Source of the DNA: Pseudomonas reinekei
GTDB taxonomy: Bacteria > Pseudomonadota > Gammaproteobacteria > Pseudomonadales > Pseudomonadaceae
DNA length: 64,000 bases
Reading direction: 5' to 3'
Assembly (NCBI RefSeq): GCF_001945365.1
Contig: NZ_MSTQ01000009.1
Coordinates: forward strand, 62,001-126,000
This document shows, one piece after another, positions 8,780 through 17,063 of this stretch. The position numbers and the translations under genes are program-made. The notes under the pieces are model-generated. The model ran no database searches, had not been told where the DNA came from, and worked only from the letters and a program-made list of their open reading frames with translations. Numbering within the stretch: position 1 is the first letter of the stretch; the number at the start of each line of letters is the position of its first letter.

Positions 8780-9778
8780 TCAGCGCAGCGTCAGCAGCTG
8801 CTGTACCAAGGGCTCCAGTTCAAGATCGTTCACCGCCTTGACAGTGTCGATCATCCCGACCGGCCAGCTCTCAAGCCCCAGGCAGGCCCCGAGCATCGCG
8901 CCGAGAATCGCCGCGATAGTGTCAGTATCGCCACCCAGGCTCGCCGCCATACACAGCGCTTCGAAGGCATTCATTTCACCGATGGCCACTTGCTGGGCCA
9001 GGGCGAACGACACCACCACCGATTCCTGCGAAGCCACCGACGTGCCGATCACGTCGTACATCAGGTCGGCCAGTAATGCTTTGTCGCTGTCGACGCTGAT
9101 AGTCCGCGCCCAACTGATGCGCGACGCAATGCGTCCACCGGCTACCCAGTGGCCATGGGTTTCGGCTTGCTGGGCGATTTGCTGACCGAGGTTCAACGCT
9201 TCGCCCAGGTCCATGCCGTTGATCCCGGCGGACACCACCGCCGCCACCGCCGCCGCACTGGAGATCCCCAGCGTGGTGTTGTGGGTGACCTGGCAGGCCT
9301 GCACCACCGCTGCAATGAAACGCTGCGGATCGGCGACATTCGCTGCGATCCCCACCGGCGTGATGCGCATCGCCGCACCGTTGGTGGTGCCGTAGCGCCC
9401 CGCCTCTTGCGGTGAATGGCCGGCGAGGATCATCTCGATGGCGCGTTTGGTCGAAGGGCCGAGCAGATCCTGCGAGCCCTTGGCCTGCATCACGGCTTCC
9501 CATTCGATCAAACGCTGGGCAAGCACTGACGGCTCGATCGTGCCTTCGCCATCAATCAACAACTGCCCGACCAGGATGGCCTGTTCGGTGTCGTCGGTGA
9601 TCGAGCCTTTGGGCATGTTGGCGGCGATCGGTTGATCGGGGCCGGCATCTTCGAGGTTAGTGATTTCGCCAAAGCGCGCCTGGATCTGAGCGCGGCTTAA
9701 AGATTGGGTCGGCATGCCCAGGGCATCGCCCAAGGCCAGGCCATAGAACGCGCCCAGGGCACGATTGAGCGCGGTCAT
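8780..9778 (-). CDS. ADP-ribosylglycohydrolase-fold hydrolase, YegU-like
   Basis: A 332-residue DraG/ARH-family protein. The two metal-binding motifs are present: TDDTE at about residues 61-65 and GGDTDT about 60 residues from the C-terminus, plus the N-terminal GLALGDALGMP. These coordinate a binuclear Mg2+ centre that cleaves N- or O-glycosidic bonds to ribose. Enzymes of this fold remove ADP-ribose from proteins or hydrolyse small ribosyl compounds. Because it sits with a permease and a PfkB kinase, hydrolysis of an imported ribosyl compound is more likely than protein de-ADP-ribosylation (inference). Its ATG overlaps the regulator stop by four bases. Confidence 0.88.
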   Translation of the reverse strand: MTALNRALGAFYGLALGDALGMPTQSLSRAQIQARFGEITNLEDAGPDQPIAANMPKGSITDDTEQAILVGQLLIDGEGTIEPSVLAQRLIEWEAVMQAKGSQDLLGPSTKRAIEMILAGHSPQEAGRYGTTNGAAMRITPVGIAANVADPQRFIAAVVQACQVTHNTTLGISSAAAVAAVVSAGINGMDLGEALNLGQQIAQQAETHGHWVAGGRIASRISWARTISVDSDKALLADLMYDVIGTSVASQESVVVSFALAQQVAIGEMNAFEALCMAASLGGDTDTIAAILGAMLGACLGLESWPVGMIDTVKAVNDLELEPLVQQLLTLR

Positions 9779-10488
9779 TTTGACGTTCCAAATTGCAGGT
9801 GCAAACGGAAGTGTACGGGGTCGAGCAAGCTTTCCACCTGCTCCATGAAGCGGTTTTGCCGGTCGTAGGTGGTACGCAAGGCCTTGAGGAAGACCGTGCC
9901 GACCGGACGTCCCAACAGCTCGGCGTCCTGTTCATTCAACGGTTCGGCGCCGATCCATTGATCGCCACGCTCGCCGATGTAGCCGTAGGCGGCCAGGGTG
10001 ATGGTCAGGGAGTCGTCAATCAGTCCCACGCGCGGCAGACTTTCCAGGCCTCCGGTGGCGGGCATCAGTGAGCGTTCGAGAGAAACCAGCGTACCGTCGT
10101 TGGAACGGCGGCGACGGTCGAGGGTGATGAACTGCTCGGTGCCGAACCGCGACAACAAGTCGGGACGGGTCACCGCCTCCAGCCGCAGCACTTCGGTATT
10201 GACCAGCGCCCCGCTGTCGGCGAGGGCCTGGGCCCAGCCGCTGCGCTGGTCGAGCACCACACCGTCGAATGTGACGATGGAACCCACCCCGCTTTGCGTC
10301 GCGATGTAATTGCGCCGTTTCAATTCGGCCAGGGCTTCACGCAACGTGCCTCGGCTGACTTTGAATTCTTGAGCCAACTGATGCTCGCCCGGCAACTGAA
10401 AGCCGTCCTCCATGAGGCCGCTTTCGATGCGCCGGATGAGTTCGTCGACCACCCGTTGTTTCTTGTCAAATCGAACCTGTCTAATCAT
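9775..10488 (-). CDS. GntR-family regulator with UTRA domain, YegW/HutC-like
   Basis: A 237-residue regulator: winged-helix GntR domain (residues about 5-72, LPGEHQLAQEFKVSRGTLREALAEL) followed by a UTRA ligand-binding domain that includes SLERSLMP and QVESLLDP. The ATG at 10488 is preferred over the upstream in-frame TTG. It is the first gene of the hydrolase-permease-kinase run and overlaps the hydrolase gene, so it should control its own operon in response to the nucleoside-like substrate or a product. No clear Shine-Dalgarno sequence is visible. Confidence 0.87.
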   Translation of the reverse strand: MIRQVRFDKKQRVVDELIRRIESGLMEDGFQLPGEHQLAQEFKVSRGTLREALAELKRRNYIATQSGVGSIVTFDGVVLDQRSGWAQALADSGALVNTEVLRLEAVTRPDLLSRFGTEQFITLDRRRRSNDGTLVSLERSLMPATGGLESLPRVGLIDDSLTITLAAYGYIGERGDQWIGAEPLNEQDAELLGRPVGTVFLKALRTTYDRQNRFMEQVESLLDPVHFRLHLQFGTSK

Positions 10489-10572
10489 GTACAACGTGAT
10501 AACCGAAACAGGTTCGGGGGGGCAAGGAAAATTTATGGGTTCAGACGGAAGGAGCGGGATTGAAAATCACCT

Positions 10573-10661
10573 TGTGGGAGCGAGCCTGCTCGCGAAAGCG
10601 GTGTTGCTGACACATTGATGCTGAATGTGCCAATGCCTTCGCGAGCAGGCTCGCTCCCACA
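10573..10661. repeat. REPIN (TGTGGGAGCGAGCCTGCTCG type)
   Basis: A second copy of the paired REP seen at 1562-1650, with nearly identical arms and a different spacer. It lies between the araH stop and the promoter region of the GntR-UTRA operon. Confidence 0.93.
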
Positions 10662-10673
10662 CGTAATGGGGTG

Positions 10674-11645
10674 TCAGCGCTGTTTCAGTCGGTCGATGAC
10701 CACCGCCAGCAGCAAGATCGAACCCCGGATCACGTACTGGTAAAACGTGTCGATGTTCTTCAGGTTCATCGCGTTCTCGATGATCGCCAGAATCAGCACC
10801 CCGGCAATCACATGTCGGATCATGCCGATCCCGCCGCTCAACGAAACCCCGCCCAGTACGCAGGCCGAAATCACCGTCAGCTCGAAACCCTGGCCGATCA
10901 TGGGCTGGCCGGAGGTCATGCGCGAGGCGAGGATCACCCCGGCCAACGCACCGATCAGGCCATGCACGGCGAAGATGATGATTTTGGTCCGGTCAACGTT
11001 GACCCCGGCCAGCAACGCCGCTTCCTGATTGCCGCCGATGGCCATGGTGTTGCGCCCGTAGGTGGTGTAGTTGAGCAACCAGCCGAAGAACAGGAAGCAG
11101 ACGATGGTGATCAGGATCGGCACCGGCACGCCGAACAACTGGCCGTTGCCGAAGACGAAGAACGATTCCTGGGACACGCCGACCGCTTTGCCGTTGGCGA
11201 AGATGTAAGCCAGGCCGCGCACGATCTGCATGGTCGCCAGCGTGGTAATCAACGCATTGACCCGCAGCTTGGCGATCACGATGCCGTTGATCAGGCCGAC
11301 GATCAGGCCCATCACCAACGCCGCGCCGACACCGAGAAACACGCTGTCGGTGTCGCGCATCACCACCGCCGCGACGACCCCGGCGCAGGCAATCACCGAG
11401 CCCACTGACAAATCGAAATGCCCGGACGCCAGGCAGTACAACATGGTGCACGCCGCGATCCCGGTGGTTGAAATCGCCAGCCCCAACCCACGCATGTTCA
11501 GGGGTGACAGGAAGTTGTCGATCAGCAAAGTGCAGGCGACAAAGATGCCGACAGCCGCCAGCAGCATCACCCAGTCATCGAGGAAGCGCCGCAGGTCCAG
11601 TGGTTTGCGCGCGGTCGGCAGGGTTTCGTTTTGGGTTGTCATCAT
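10674..11645 (-). CDS. araH: Sugar ABC transporter permease
   Basis: A 323-residue inner-membrane permease of the AraH/RbsC family with about ten hydrophobic segments. The family-typical GHFDLSVGSVIACAGVVAAV and, near the C-terminus, CVLGGVSLSGG are present. The start at 11645 follows AGAGGT; the upstream GTG is less likely. It lies nine bases after araG. E. coli AraH serves L-arabinose uptake; in this context galactose is an equally plausible cargo. Confidence 0.9.
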   Translation of the reverse strand: MMTTQNETLPTARKPLDLRRFLDDWVMLLAAVGIFVACTLLIDNFLSPLNMRGLGLAISTTGIAACTMLYCLASGHFDLSVGSVIACAGVVAAVVMRDTDSVFLGVGAALVMGLIVGLINGIVIAKLRVNALITTLATMQIVRGLAYIFANGKAVGVSQESFFVFGNGQLFGVPVPILITIVCFLFFGWLLNYTTYGRNTMAIGGNQEAALLAGVNVDRTKIIIFAVHGLIGALAGVILASRMTSGQPMIGQGFELTVISACVLGGVSLSGGIGMIRHVIAGVLILAIIENAMNLKNIDTFYQYVIRGSILLLAVVIDRLKQR

Positions 11646-11654
11646 AGTCACCTC

Positions 11655-13196
11655 TCAGTTCGCCACGCCGTCAGCGCGTTGGCGCGGCAAAGCCAGTTGC
11701 AGCAGGTTGGATTCATTGGCCTGTTCGCGGCTCAGCTCGCCACGCATCGCGCCTTCGCACAGCACCAGGATACGGTCGGAAATGCCCATCACTTCCATCA
11801 GGTCACTGGACACCACGATCACGGCGATGCCATCCGCCGCCAGGTTGTGGATGATCTGATAGATCTCGGCCTTGGCGCCGATGTCGATGCCACGGGTGGG
11901 CTCATCGAGGAGCAGGACTTTCATCGGCATCGACAGCCAGCGACCGAGAATGGCCTTCTGTTGATTGCCGCCGGACAGGTACATGATTTTCTGCGCCGCG
12001 CTCGGCGTCTTCACTTTCAGCGCCTTGATCTGCTTGTCGGCGTTGCCCTTTTCCCACAGGCCGCGCAACAGGCAACCGAAGGTGGAATGAGCGCCGCGGG
12101 CGCTGATGTTGATGTTCTCGGCGACGCTGGAGAGCGGCATGATGCCCTCCTTCTTGCGGTCTTCGGGGCAAAGCAGAATCCCCGCCGAAATCGCATCGCG
12201 AGGTGAGCGTAACTTCAACTCATGGCCGCGCAGTTCCAGGCGTCCGGCCGTGTTGCGCTCCAGGCCGCTGAGCATGCGGAACAATTCCGTGCGCCCTGCT
12301 CCAACCAGGCCGAACAGGCCAAGGATCTCGCCTTTGTGCGCCTCGAAGCTCACCGGTTCGCGCAGGCCTGGCCCGAGCAGGCGATCGACCTTCAACGCCA
12401 CCGCCCCACGAGGCCGCGAGCGATAATCGTAGATGTCCTGGATGTCGCGGCCGACCATGCACGTGACCAGTTGATCGTGGGTCAGCTCACTCATGTCCTC
12501 GAAAGTACGCACATAACGGCCGTCCTTGAACACCGTCACCGCGTTGCAGATGCGGAACACTTCTTCCATGCGATGGGAAACGTAGAGCACCACTTTGCCT
12601 TCGTCGCGCAGGCGACCGATGATCGTCATCAAACGATCGATCTCCCGCGCCGACAGGCTGCTGGTAGGCTCGTCGAAAGCAATCACATGGGCGCCACGGG
12701 ACAACGCCTTGGCAATTTCCACCAGTTGCCGTTGGCCAAGTGACAGACGCCCGACCTTCTCCTGCGGATCGATTTCATCGGCCAGGCCCTTGAGGCAGGC
12801 CAACGCTTGCTGGCGCAGGGTGCCGCGATTGATCAGGCCGAAACTGGCCGGCAGATGGCCGAGAAACAGGTTTTCCGCCACGGTCATTTCCGGCACCAGG
12901 TGCAGCTCCTGGTGGATCACCGCGACGCCACTGCCGATGCTGTCGGCGGTGGACTTGAACGCCATCGTCCGCTCACCGATCTGCAGGTCGCCGCTGCTCG
13001 GCACGTAAGCGCCGCCGAGGATTTTAAGCAGCGTCGACTTGCCGGCACCGTTCTCGCCCATCAAGGCGTGAACCTGCCCCGGATGAGCAACGAAATTGAT
13101 GTTGTCCAGCGCCTTCACTCCAGGAAAGGTCTTGCCGATCCCGTTGAAGCGCAAGCTGCCGCCTGCATTGTGTTGTACTTGTGTTTGCGCGTGCAT
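11655..13196 (-). CDS. araG: Sugar ABC transporter ATP-binding protein
   Basis: A 513-residue protein with two tandem ABC domains. Domain 1 has Walker A GENGAGKST, signature LSLGQRQ and Walker B VIAFDEP. Domain 2 has the degenerate Walker A GLVGAGRTE, signature LSGGNQQ and Walker B VLLLDEP, as usual for AraG/RbsA/MglA proteins. It energises import through AraH. The gene lies 65 bases after araF and nine bases before araH. Confidence 0.95.
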   Translation of the reverse strand: MHAQTQVQHNAGGSLRFNGIGKTFPGVKALDNINFVAHPGQVHALMGENGAGKSTLLKILGGAYVPSSGDLQIGERTMAFKSTADSIGSGVAVIHQELHLVPEMTVAENLFLGHLPASFGLINRGTLRQQALACLKGLADEIDPQEKVGRLSLGQRQLVEIAKALSRGAHVIAFDEPTSSLSAREIDRLMTIIGRLRDEGKVVLYVSHRMEEVFRICNAVTVFKDGRYVRTFEDMSELTHDQLVTCMVGRDIQDIYDYRSRPRGAVALKVDRLLGPGLREPVSFEAHKGEILGLFGLVGAGRTELFRMLSGLERNTAGRLELRGHELKLRSPRDAISAGILLCPEDRKKEGIMPLSSVAENINISARGAHSTFGCLLRGLWEKGNADKQIKALKVKTPSAAQKIMYLSGGNQQKAILGRWLSMPMKVLLLDEPTRGIDIGAKAEIYQIIHNLAADGIAVIVVSSDLMEVMGISDRILVLCEGAMRGELSREQANESNLLQLALPRQRADGVAN

Positions 13197-13261
13197 AGCC
13201 TACCTCTTCACACAGAACGGGTGGCCCCGTTGCCGGGGCCACCGTTGAAATCAACCGGCCT

Positions 13262-14266
13262 TCAGTTCCACAGGCCGATTTTTTCCAGTTCCTGCTTGAA
13301 GTTTTCGCGGGTGATCAGCGTCACGTCGTCCATGGCGGTGTACTTCGGCGGCTCTTTGCCGGTGGTGACCCACTCGTACATCATGCTGGCGGTGTTGTAG
13401 CCCTCGATGTGCGGGCTTGGCAGCATCGAACCGAAGAAGCCGCTGTTAGGCTTTTTCAACTCGCCGATGGCGTCGGTGCCATTGATGCCGATGCCGATCA
13501 CGTTCGCCGCGGTAAAACCGGCGGCTTCCGTGGCACGCACGCCGCCGAGCACGGTGTTGTCGTTCATGCCGCCGATGATCAGGTTTTTCGCCGCGCCCGG
13601 CAGTTTCACCAAGGCCGAGTTGGTCGCGTCCATGCTGCCTGGCACATCAAGCGTCTTGAGGGCCGAGAACAGGATGTGGTCCTTCGGCATGCCGGCGTCT
13701 TCCAGCGCTTTGACCGAACCGTCCGTGCGCTTCTTGCCGGTGTCGAGTTCGTTGTAGGTATTGATCACCGCGTAAGTGTCTTTCCACTCCCAGCCGCGTT
13801 TTTTCGCTTCCGTGGCCATGGCGGCGCCCTGCTTCTGGCCGACTTCAAAGGCGGCCATGCCGAGGTACGGCACGTCTTCCATGAACTTGCCGCTGGCATC
13901 GACAAAGCGGTCATCCACAGCAATCACTTTCAGACCGTTGAGCTTGGCCTTGGCCATGATTGCCGGGCCGAGCGACACGTCCGGCGGGCAAATCACGAAG
14001 CCCTTGGCGCCGTTGGCCGCCAGACTGTCGATGGCCGACAGGGTTTTCTCACCGTCCGGCACGGCAATCTTGATCAGGGTAAAACCCTTATCCTTGCCGG
14101 CCTTTTCGGCGAAGGCCCATTCCGTCTGGAACCAGGGCTCTTCCGCTTGTTTGACCAGAAATCCGATTTTCACCTCTTCAGCCGCCAGCAGCGTGCTGCT
14201 CAGGCTGACCGCTGAAACCGCCAGGGCGGCACAGCACAGGGTTCGGATGGCGTGACGACGATTCAT
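13262..14266 (-). CDS. araF: Periplasmic arabinose/galactose-binding protein
   Basis: A 334-residue substrate-binding protein. The start at 14266 has AGGAGT upstream and gives a signal peptide ending LLAAEE, with probable cleavage near residue 30. Mature sequence matches E. coli AraF closely by recall: KIGFLVKQAEEPWFQTEW, IKIAVPDGEKTL, DSLAANGAKGFVICPPD, VIAVDDRFV and GGMNDNTVLGGVRATEA. AraF binds L-arabinose, D-galactose and D-fucose. No L-arabinose catabolic gene is in the window while a full galactonate route is, so galactose import is inferred. Confidence 0.92.
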   Translation of the reverse strand: MNRRHAIRTLCCAALAVSAVSLSSTLLAAEEVKIGFLVKQAEEPWFQTEWAFAEKAGKDKGFTLIKIAVPDGEKTLSAIDSLAANGAKGFVICPPDVSLGPAIMAKAKLNGLKVIAVDDRFVDASGKFMEDVPYLGMAAFEVGQKQGAAMATEAKKRGWEWKDTYAVINTYNELDTGKKRTDGSVKALEDAGMPKDHILFSALKTLDVPGSMDATNSALVKLPGAAKNLIIGGMNDNTVLGGVRATEAAGFTAANVIGIGINGTDAIGELKKPNSGFFGSMLPSPHIEGYNTASMMYEWVTTGKEPPKYTAMDDVTLITRENFKQELEKIGLWN

Positions 14267-14342
14267 AAGCTGACTCCTTGTTATTTTTCTTGAGCGTTCT
14301 TTGAAAAGCAAAAAGCGGTGTAACCATACTGCCAATAGTCAT

Positions 14343-14356
14343 ATCGTATGATGATT
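14343..14356. promoter_or_regulatory. Candidate GntR operator upstream of araF
   Basis: The reverse strand reads AATCATCATACGAT, one mismatch from the AATCATCATATGAT upstream of the gntR gene at 17033-17046. It lies 77 bases before the araF ATG, in the promoter region. Binding by the FadR-type regulator encoded at 16279-16995 is inferred from this match alone. Confidence 0.55.
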
Positions 14357-14395
14357 GGATTTTAGTCGTAGTAATGCGCCTGAAATCCCGGTCTC

Positions 14396-15226
14396 TCAGT
14401 CGTGGTACATCACCGAGCGACCACCATCGATGGTGATGCAGGAAGCGTTGATGAACGGTGCTTCATCACTGGCCAGGAACACGGCAGTCATGGCCACTTC
14501 AATCGGCTGGCCGATGCGCTTTGGCGGATGCAGGTCCAAGGCGCGCTGACGCTCGGCGTGTGGATCGGCAAAACCGTTCCAATAGTCGAGATTCAGTTGA
14601 GTTTCGATGTAACCCGGGGCGATGGCGTTGACGCGGATGCCTTTGGGCGCGTATTCGATTCCCAGGGCGCGGGTCAGGCCGAGCAAGCCATGTTTGGCCA
14701 CCGGATAGGGAAAGCAGCCCGGGATGATGTGAGAGGAATGAGTGGACGCGATGTTGATGATGCTGCCGACGCCCTGCTCGATCATCTGCGGCAACACAGC
14801 CTTGCAACCGTACCAGGCGCCATCAAGGTCGATGGCGAAGCAGCGGCGCCAGTCTTCCTCGGTCATTTCCAGCGGGTCACGGAACACGTTGACCCCGGCG
14901 CAGTTGACCAGCACGTCGATCCGCCCGTGACGTTCGACCGCCAGCCTGGCCATGGCATGCAAGTCCTGCTGCTGCGAAACGTCGGCCTTGATCGCCTGCA
15001 CATCGGCACCCTGGTCTCGCCAGTACGCAGCAACGGCTTCGACTTTCTCAGCCTGGATATCACTGATGATCAACCTGGCCTGCTGCGATGCAAAGGACGC
15101 AACAATCGCCTCACCGATGCCTTGGGCGGCACCGGTCAGCAATACGATTTTGTTTTTCAGGCGTTCACCCTTGGGCGGTTTGGGCGCCTCTGGCATCGAA
15201 AGGGGTTCAGCCATGGATCGCTGCAT
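14396..15226 (-). CDS. SDR sugar dehydrogenase, probable D-galactose 1-dehydrogenase
   Basis: A 276-residue classical short-chain dehydrogenase. TGAAQGIG (31-38) binds the nucleotide, D56 at the end of strand 2 favours NAD+, and the catalytic residues are S161, Y174 and K178 (YPVAK). The ATG at 15226 is preferred over the adjacent GTG because AGGTG lies five bases upstream. Between an AraFGH importer and an SMP-30 lactonase, oxidation of an aldose to its lactone is the likely reaction; the galactonate genes elsewhere in the regulon point to galactose. L-arabinose or L-fucose dehydrogenase activity is possible as well. Confidence 0.82.
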   Translation of the reverse strand: MQRSMAEPLSMPEAPKPPKGERLKNKIVLLTGAAQGIGEAIVASFASQQARLIISDIQAEKVEAVAAYWRDQGADVQAIKADVSQQQDLHAMARLAVERHGRIDVLVNCAGVNVFRDPLEMTEEDWRRCFAIDLDGAWYGCKAVLPQMIEQGVGSIINIASTHSSHIIPGCFPYPVAKHGLLGLTRALGIEYAPKGIRVNAIAPGYIETQLNLDYWNGFADPHAERQRALDLHPPKRIGQPIEVAMTAVFLASDEAPFINASCITIDGGRSVMYHD

Positions 15227-15279
15227 CACTTCACCTGTTTTGTTTTTTTAAGTGTGAGTGCGTGTAACTGGATGAGCCG

Positions 15280-15327
15280 ACTATAAACCCGGCCCGCAGA
15301 AAATCTCAATATATATATTTACATCCC
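15280..15327 (-). promoter_or_regulatory. Promoter of the SDR gene, twin of the dgoK promoter
   Basis: Minus strand: TTGAGA (15304-15309), 18 bases, TATAGT (15280-15285), with TGGGAT plus an A/T-rich run immediately upstream (15310-15327). The same blocks occur in the same order before dgoK. Confidence 0.75.
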
Positions 15328-15339
15328 ACATTTAGGGAT

Positions 15340-16215
15340 CTACCCAGAAAACCGTGTACAAAGCTTTCCTGGCACGTCGACCCGAATCGCCAGCACCGCC
15401 CCATCCAGTGGATGCCCAAGCGGGCTGGCAGCGCTGGTGATGTACAAGGTTTTCAAGTCAGCATCGCCAAACACACAACTGGTCGGGCGGCTCACTGGCA
15501 GTTCGATCACCCGGTCGACTTTGCCATCCGGGCTCAGCCTGAGCAGGCAACTGCCATCCCAACGGGCGTTCCAGACGAAACCCTCGACGTCCATCGCGGA
15601 GCCATCCGGACCACCGCGACCATGAGGTCCAAACCACGTTTGGGCTGGCTCAAGGTTGCCGTCGGTACGAATGAAATGTTGATACAGCGTGGCATCGAGA
15701 CTGTCGCCGAAATACACGGTGGTGCCGTCATCGCTCCACAGCAGCGTGTTGGGAATGCCCAGCCCGCGCAGCAGTGGCGTCACCCGCGCATCGCGATCGA
15801 TACGGAACAAGCCGCCCGAGCGGTGCACGATGGGCAAGTCTTCGCCCTGTTCGCCGATGTTGTTTTGCATGGTACCGAGCCAGAGCCGGCCCTGGGCATC
15901 GCAACGGGCTTCGTTGGCGCGGTTGCCCGGTTGCGGATCCGCAACGCACAGCAGTGTCAGCCGTGGGTCCAGCCCCGGGGAGTCCAGATCAAGGCGATAC
16001 ACACCACTGCTCAACGTCACCAGTGCATCACCGCTTTCACAGGGGATAAACGCAGAAACGTGTTCCGGCATCTGCCAGATCTGCACGTTGGCGCCGATCA
16101 GCCGCAGCGCTTGCTTGCCGGCGATGTCCACCCAGTACAGCGCCTGGGTCGGTGCATCCCAGAATGGACCTTCACCGAGTTGGGCCCGGTGCTCGGTAAC
16201 CGCGTTCAACGTCAT
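15340..16215 (-). CDS. SMP-30/gluconolactonase-family sugar lactonase
   Basis: A 291-residue six-bladed propeller lactonase. Metal-binding elements in order: E14 in LGEGPFWD, NEARCDAQGRLWLGT (about 98-112), IPNTLLWSDDG (about 150-160) and PDGSAMDVEGFVWNARW (about 199-215). It should hydrolyse the lactone made by the SDR enzyme to the aldonate. AGGAGG precedes the ATG. The regulator gene lies upstream and the SDR gene, with its own promoter, downstream. Galactonolactone is the inferred substrate; arabinolactonases belong to the same family. Confidence 0.85.
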   Translation of the reverse strand: MTLNAVTEHRAQLGEGPFWDAPTQALYWVDIAGKQALRLIGANVQIWQMPEHVSAFIPCESGDALVTLSSGVYRLDLDSPGLDPRLTLLCVADPQPGNRANEARCDAQGRLWLGTMQNNIGEQGEDLPIVHRSGGLFRIDRDARVTPLLRGLGIPNTLLWSDDGTTVYFGDSLDATLYQHFIRTDGNLEPAQTWFGPHGRGGPDGSAMDVEGFVWNARWDGSCLLRLSPDGKVDRVIELPVSRPTSCVFGDADLKTLYITSAASPLGHPLDGAVLAIRVDVPGKLCTRFSG

Positions 16216-16278
16216 GAAACCTCCTGCTTTCTTATTGTTTTCAGGTAGGAGCCGGCTCCTACACAGGTTCTTCGTTTT

Positions 16279-16995
16279 TCAGCTGGCCTTTTTGTCCGCC
16301 ATGACTTGCGGGTAATAGCGCTTGATCGCCAGGTCGGCGTTATCGATCAGGGTCATGCAGGCCCAGACGCCCCGCGCGGAATCCCGGGCGGCGATGGCGT
16401 CGGCCATGTCTTTGTGAATCGGCAAGGTGCGGCGCAGTTCGTCGGGGTCGGCAGCGGACACTTCGAAACACACCGCCAACAGCGCACCGAGGGCCGGGAT
16501 CATTTGTTCGATAAATTGGTTGTGGCTGGCGGCGAGAATGCACTCGTGGAAAATCTGGTCCGCGCGGTTGTAATCGACTCCGCTTTCCACCGCTCGCTCC
16601 AGCGCGTTGTAGGCCAACAGCACGGCTTGCACCTGCTCGGCATTCGCCCGTTCGCAGGCCCAGCGCACGGCCATGGGTTCGATGGTGCGGCGCAGGTCGA
16701 GCAAGTCATCGACGAAATTTTCCGGCAAGCCGCTGCGTGACAGCCAGCCCACGACTTGCGGGTCGAAGAGATTCCAGCGCCGCACCGGCAACACCCGGGT
16801 GCCGACTTTCGGCCCGACTTCGAGCATGCCCTTGGCGACCAGGGTCTTGATGGCTTCGCGGATGACCGTGCGGCTGACACCGAGTTGCTCGCCAAGATCG
16901 GCTTCGACCTTGAGGGTTTCACCGGGCTTGATCTGCCCGGTAGCGATCCAGCAACCCAGCCAGTCGACTGTTGACGCATGAAAGCTGCTGGACAT
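16279..16995 (-). CDS. FadR-type GntR regulator (FCD domain), DgoR-like
   Basis: A 238-residue regulator: winged-helix domain (about 1-75, EADLGEQLGVSRTVIREAIKTL) and an all-helical FCD effector domain whose metal/ligand residues include the Asp and His of DQIFHECILAASHN and a later IHKDM histidine. E. coli DgoR, the galactonate repressor, is of this type. The ATG at 16995 follows GAGG; an in-frame GTG is two codons upstream. It heads the lactonase-dehydrogenase-AraFGH block and has a palindromic operator candidate in its own upstream region. Confidence 0.87.
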   Translation of the reverse strand: MSSSFHASTVDWLGCWIATGQIKPGETLKVEADLGEQLGVSRTVIREAIKTLVAKGMLEVGPKVGTRVLPVRRWNLFDPQVVGWLSRSGLPENFVDDLLDLRRTIEPMAVRWACERANAEQVQAVLLAYNALERAVESGVDYNRADQIFHECILAASHNQFIEQMIPALGALLAVCFEVSAADPDELRRTLPIHKDMADAIAARDSARGVWACMTLIDNADLAIKRYYPQVMADKKAS

Positions 16996-17032
16996 GGACA
17001 CCTCAAAGCCGTTCGCGATGGGTGCCCACGCT

Positions 17033-17047
17033 AATCATCATATGATT
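17033..17047. promoter_or_regulatory. Palindromic operator candidate upstream of the GntR gene
   Basis: AATCATCATATGATT contains the perfect palindrome ATCATATGAT and matches the site before araF in 13 of 14 positions. Its location, 38 bases before the regulator start, fits autoregulation. Confidence 0.6.
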
Positions 17048-17063
17048 GACTGTCAAATAAAAA

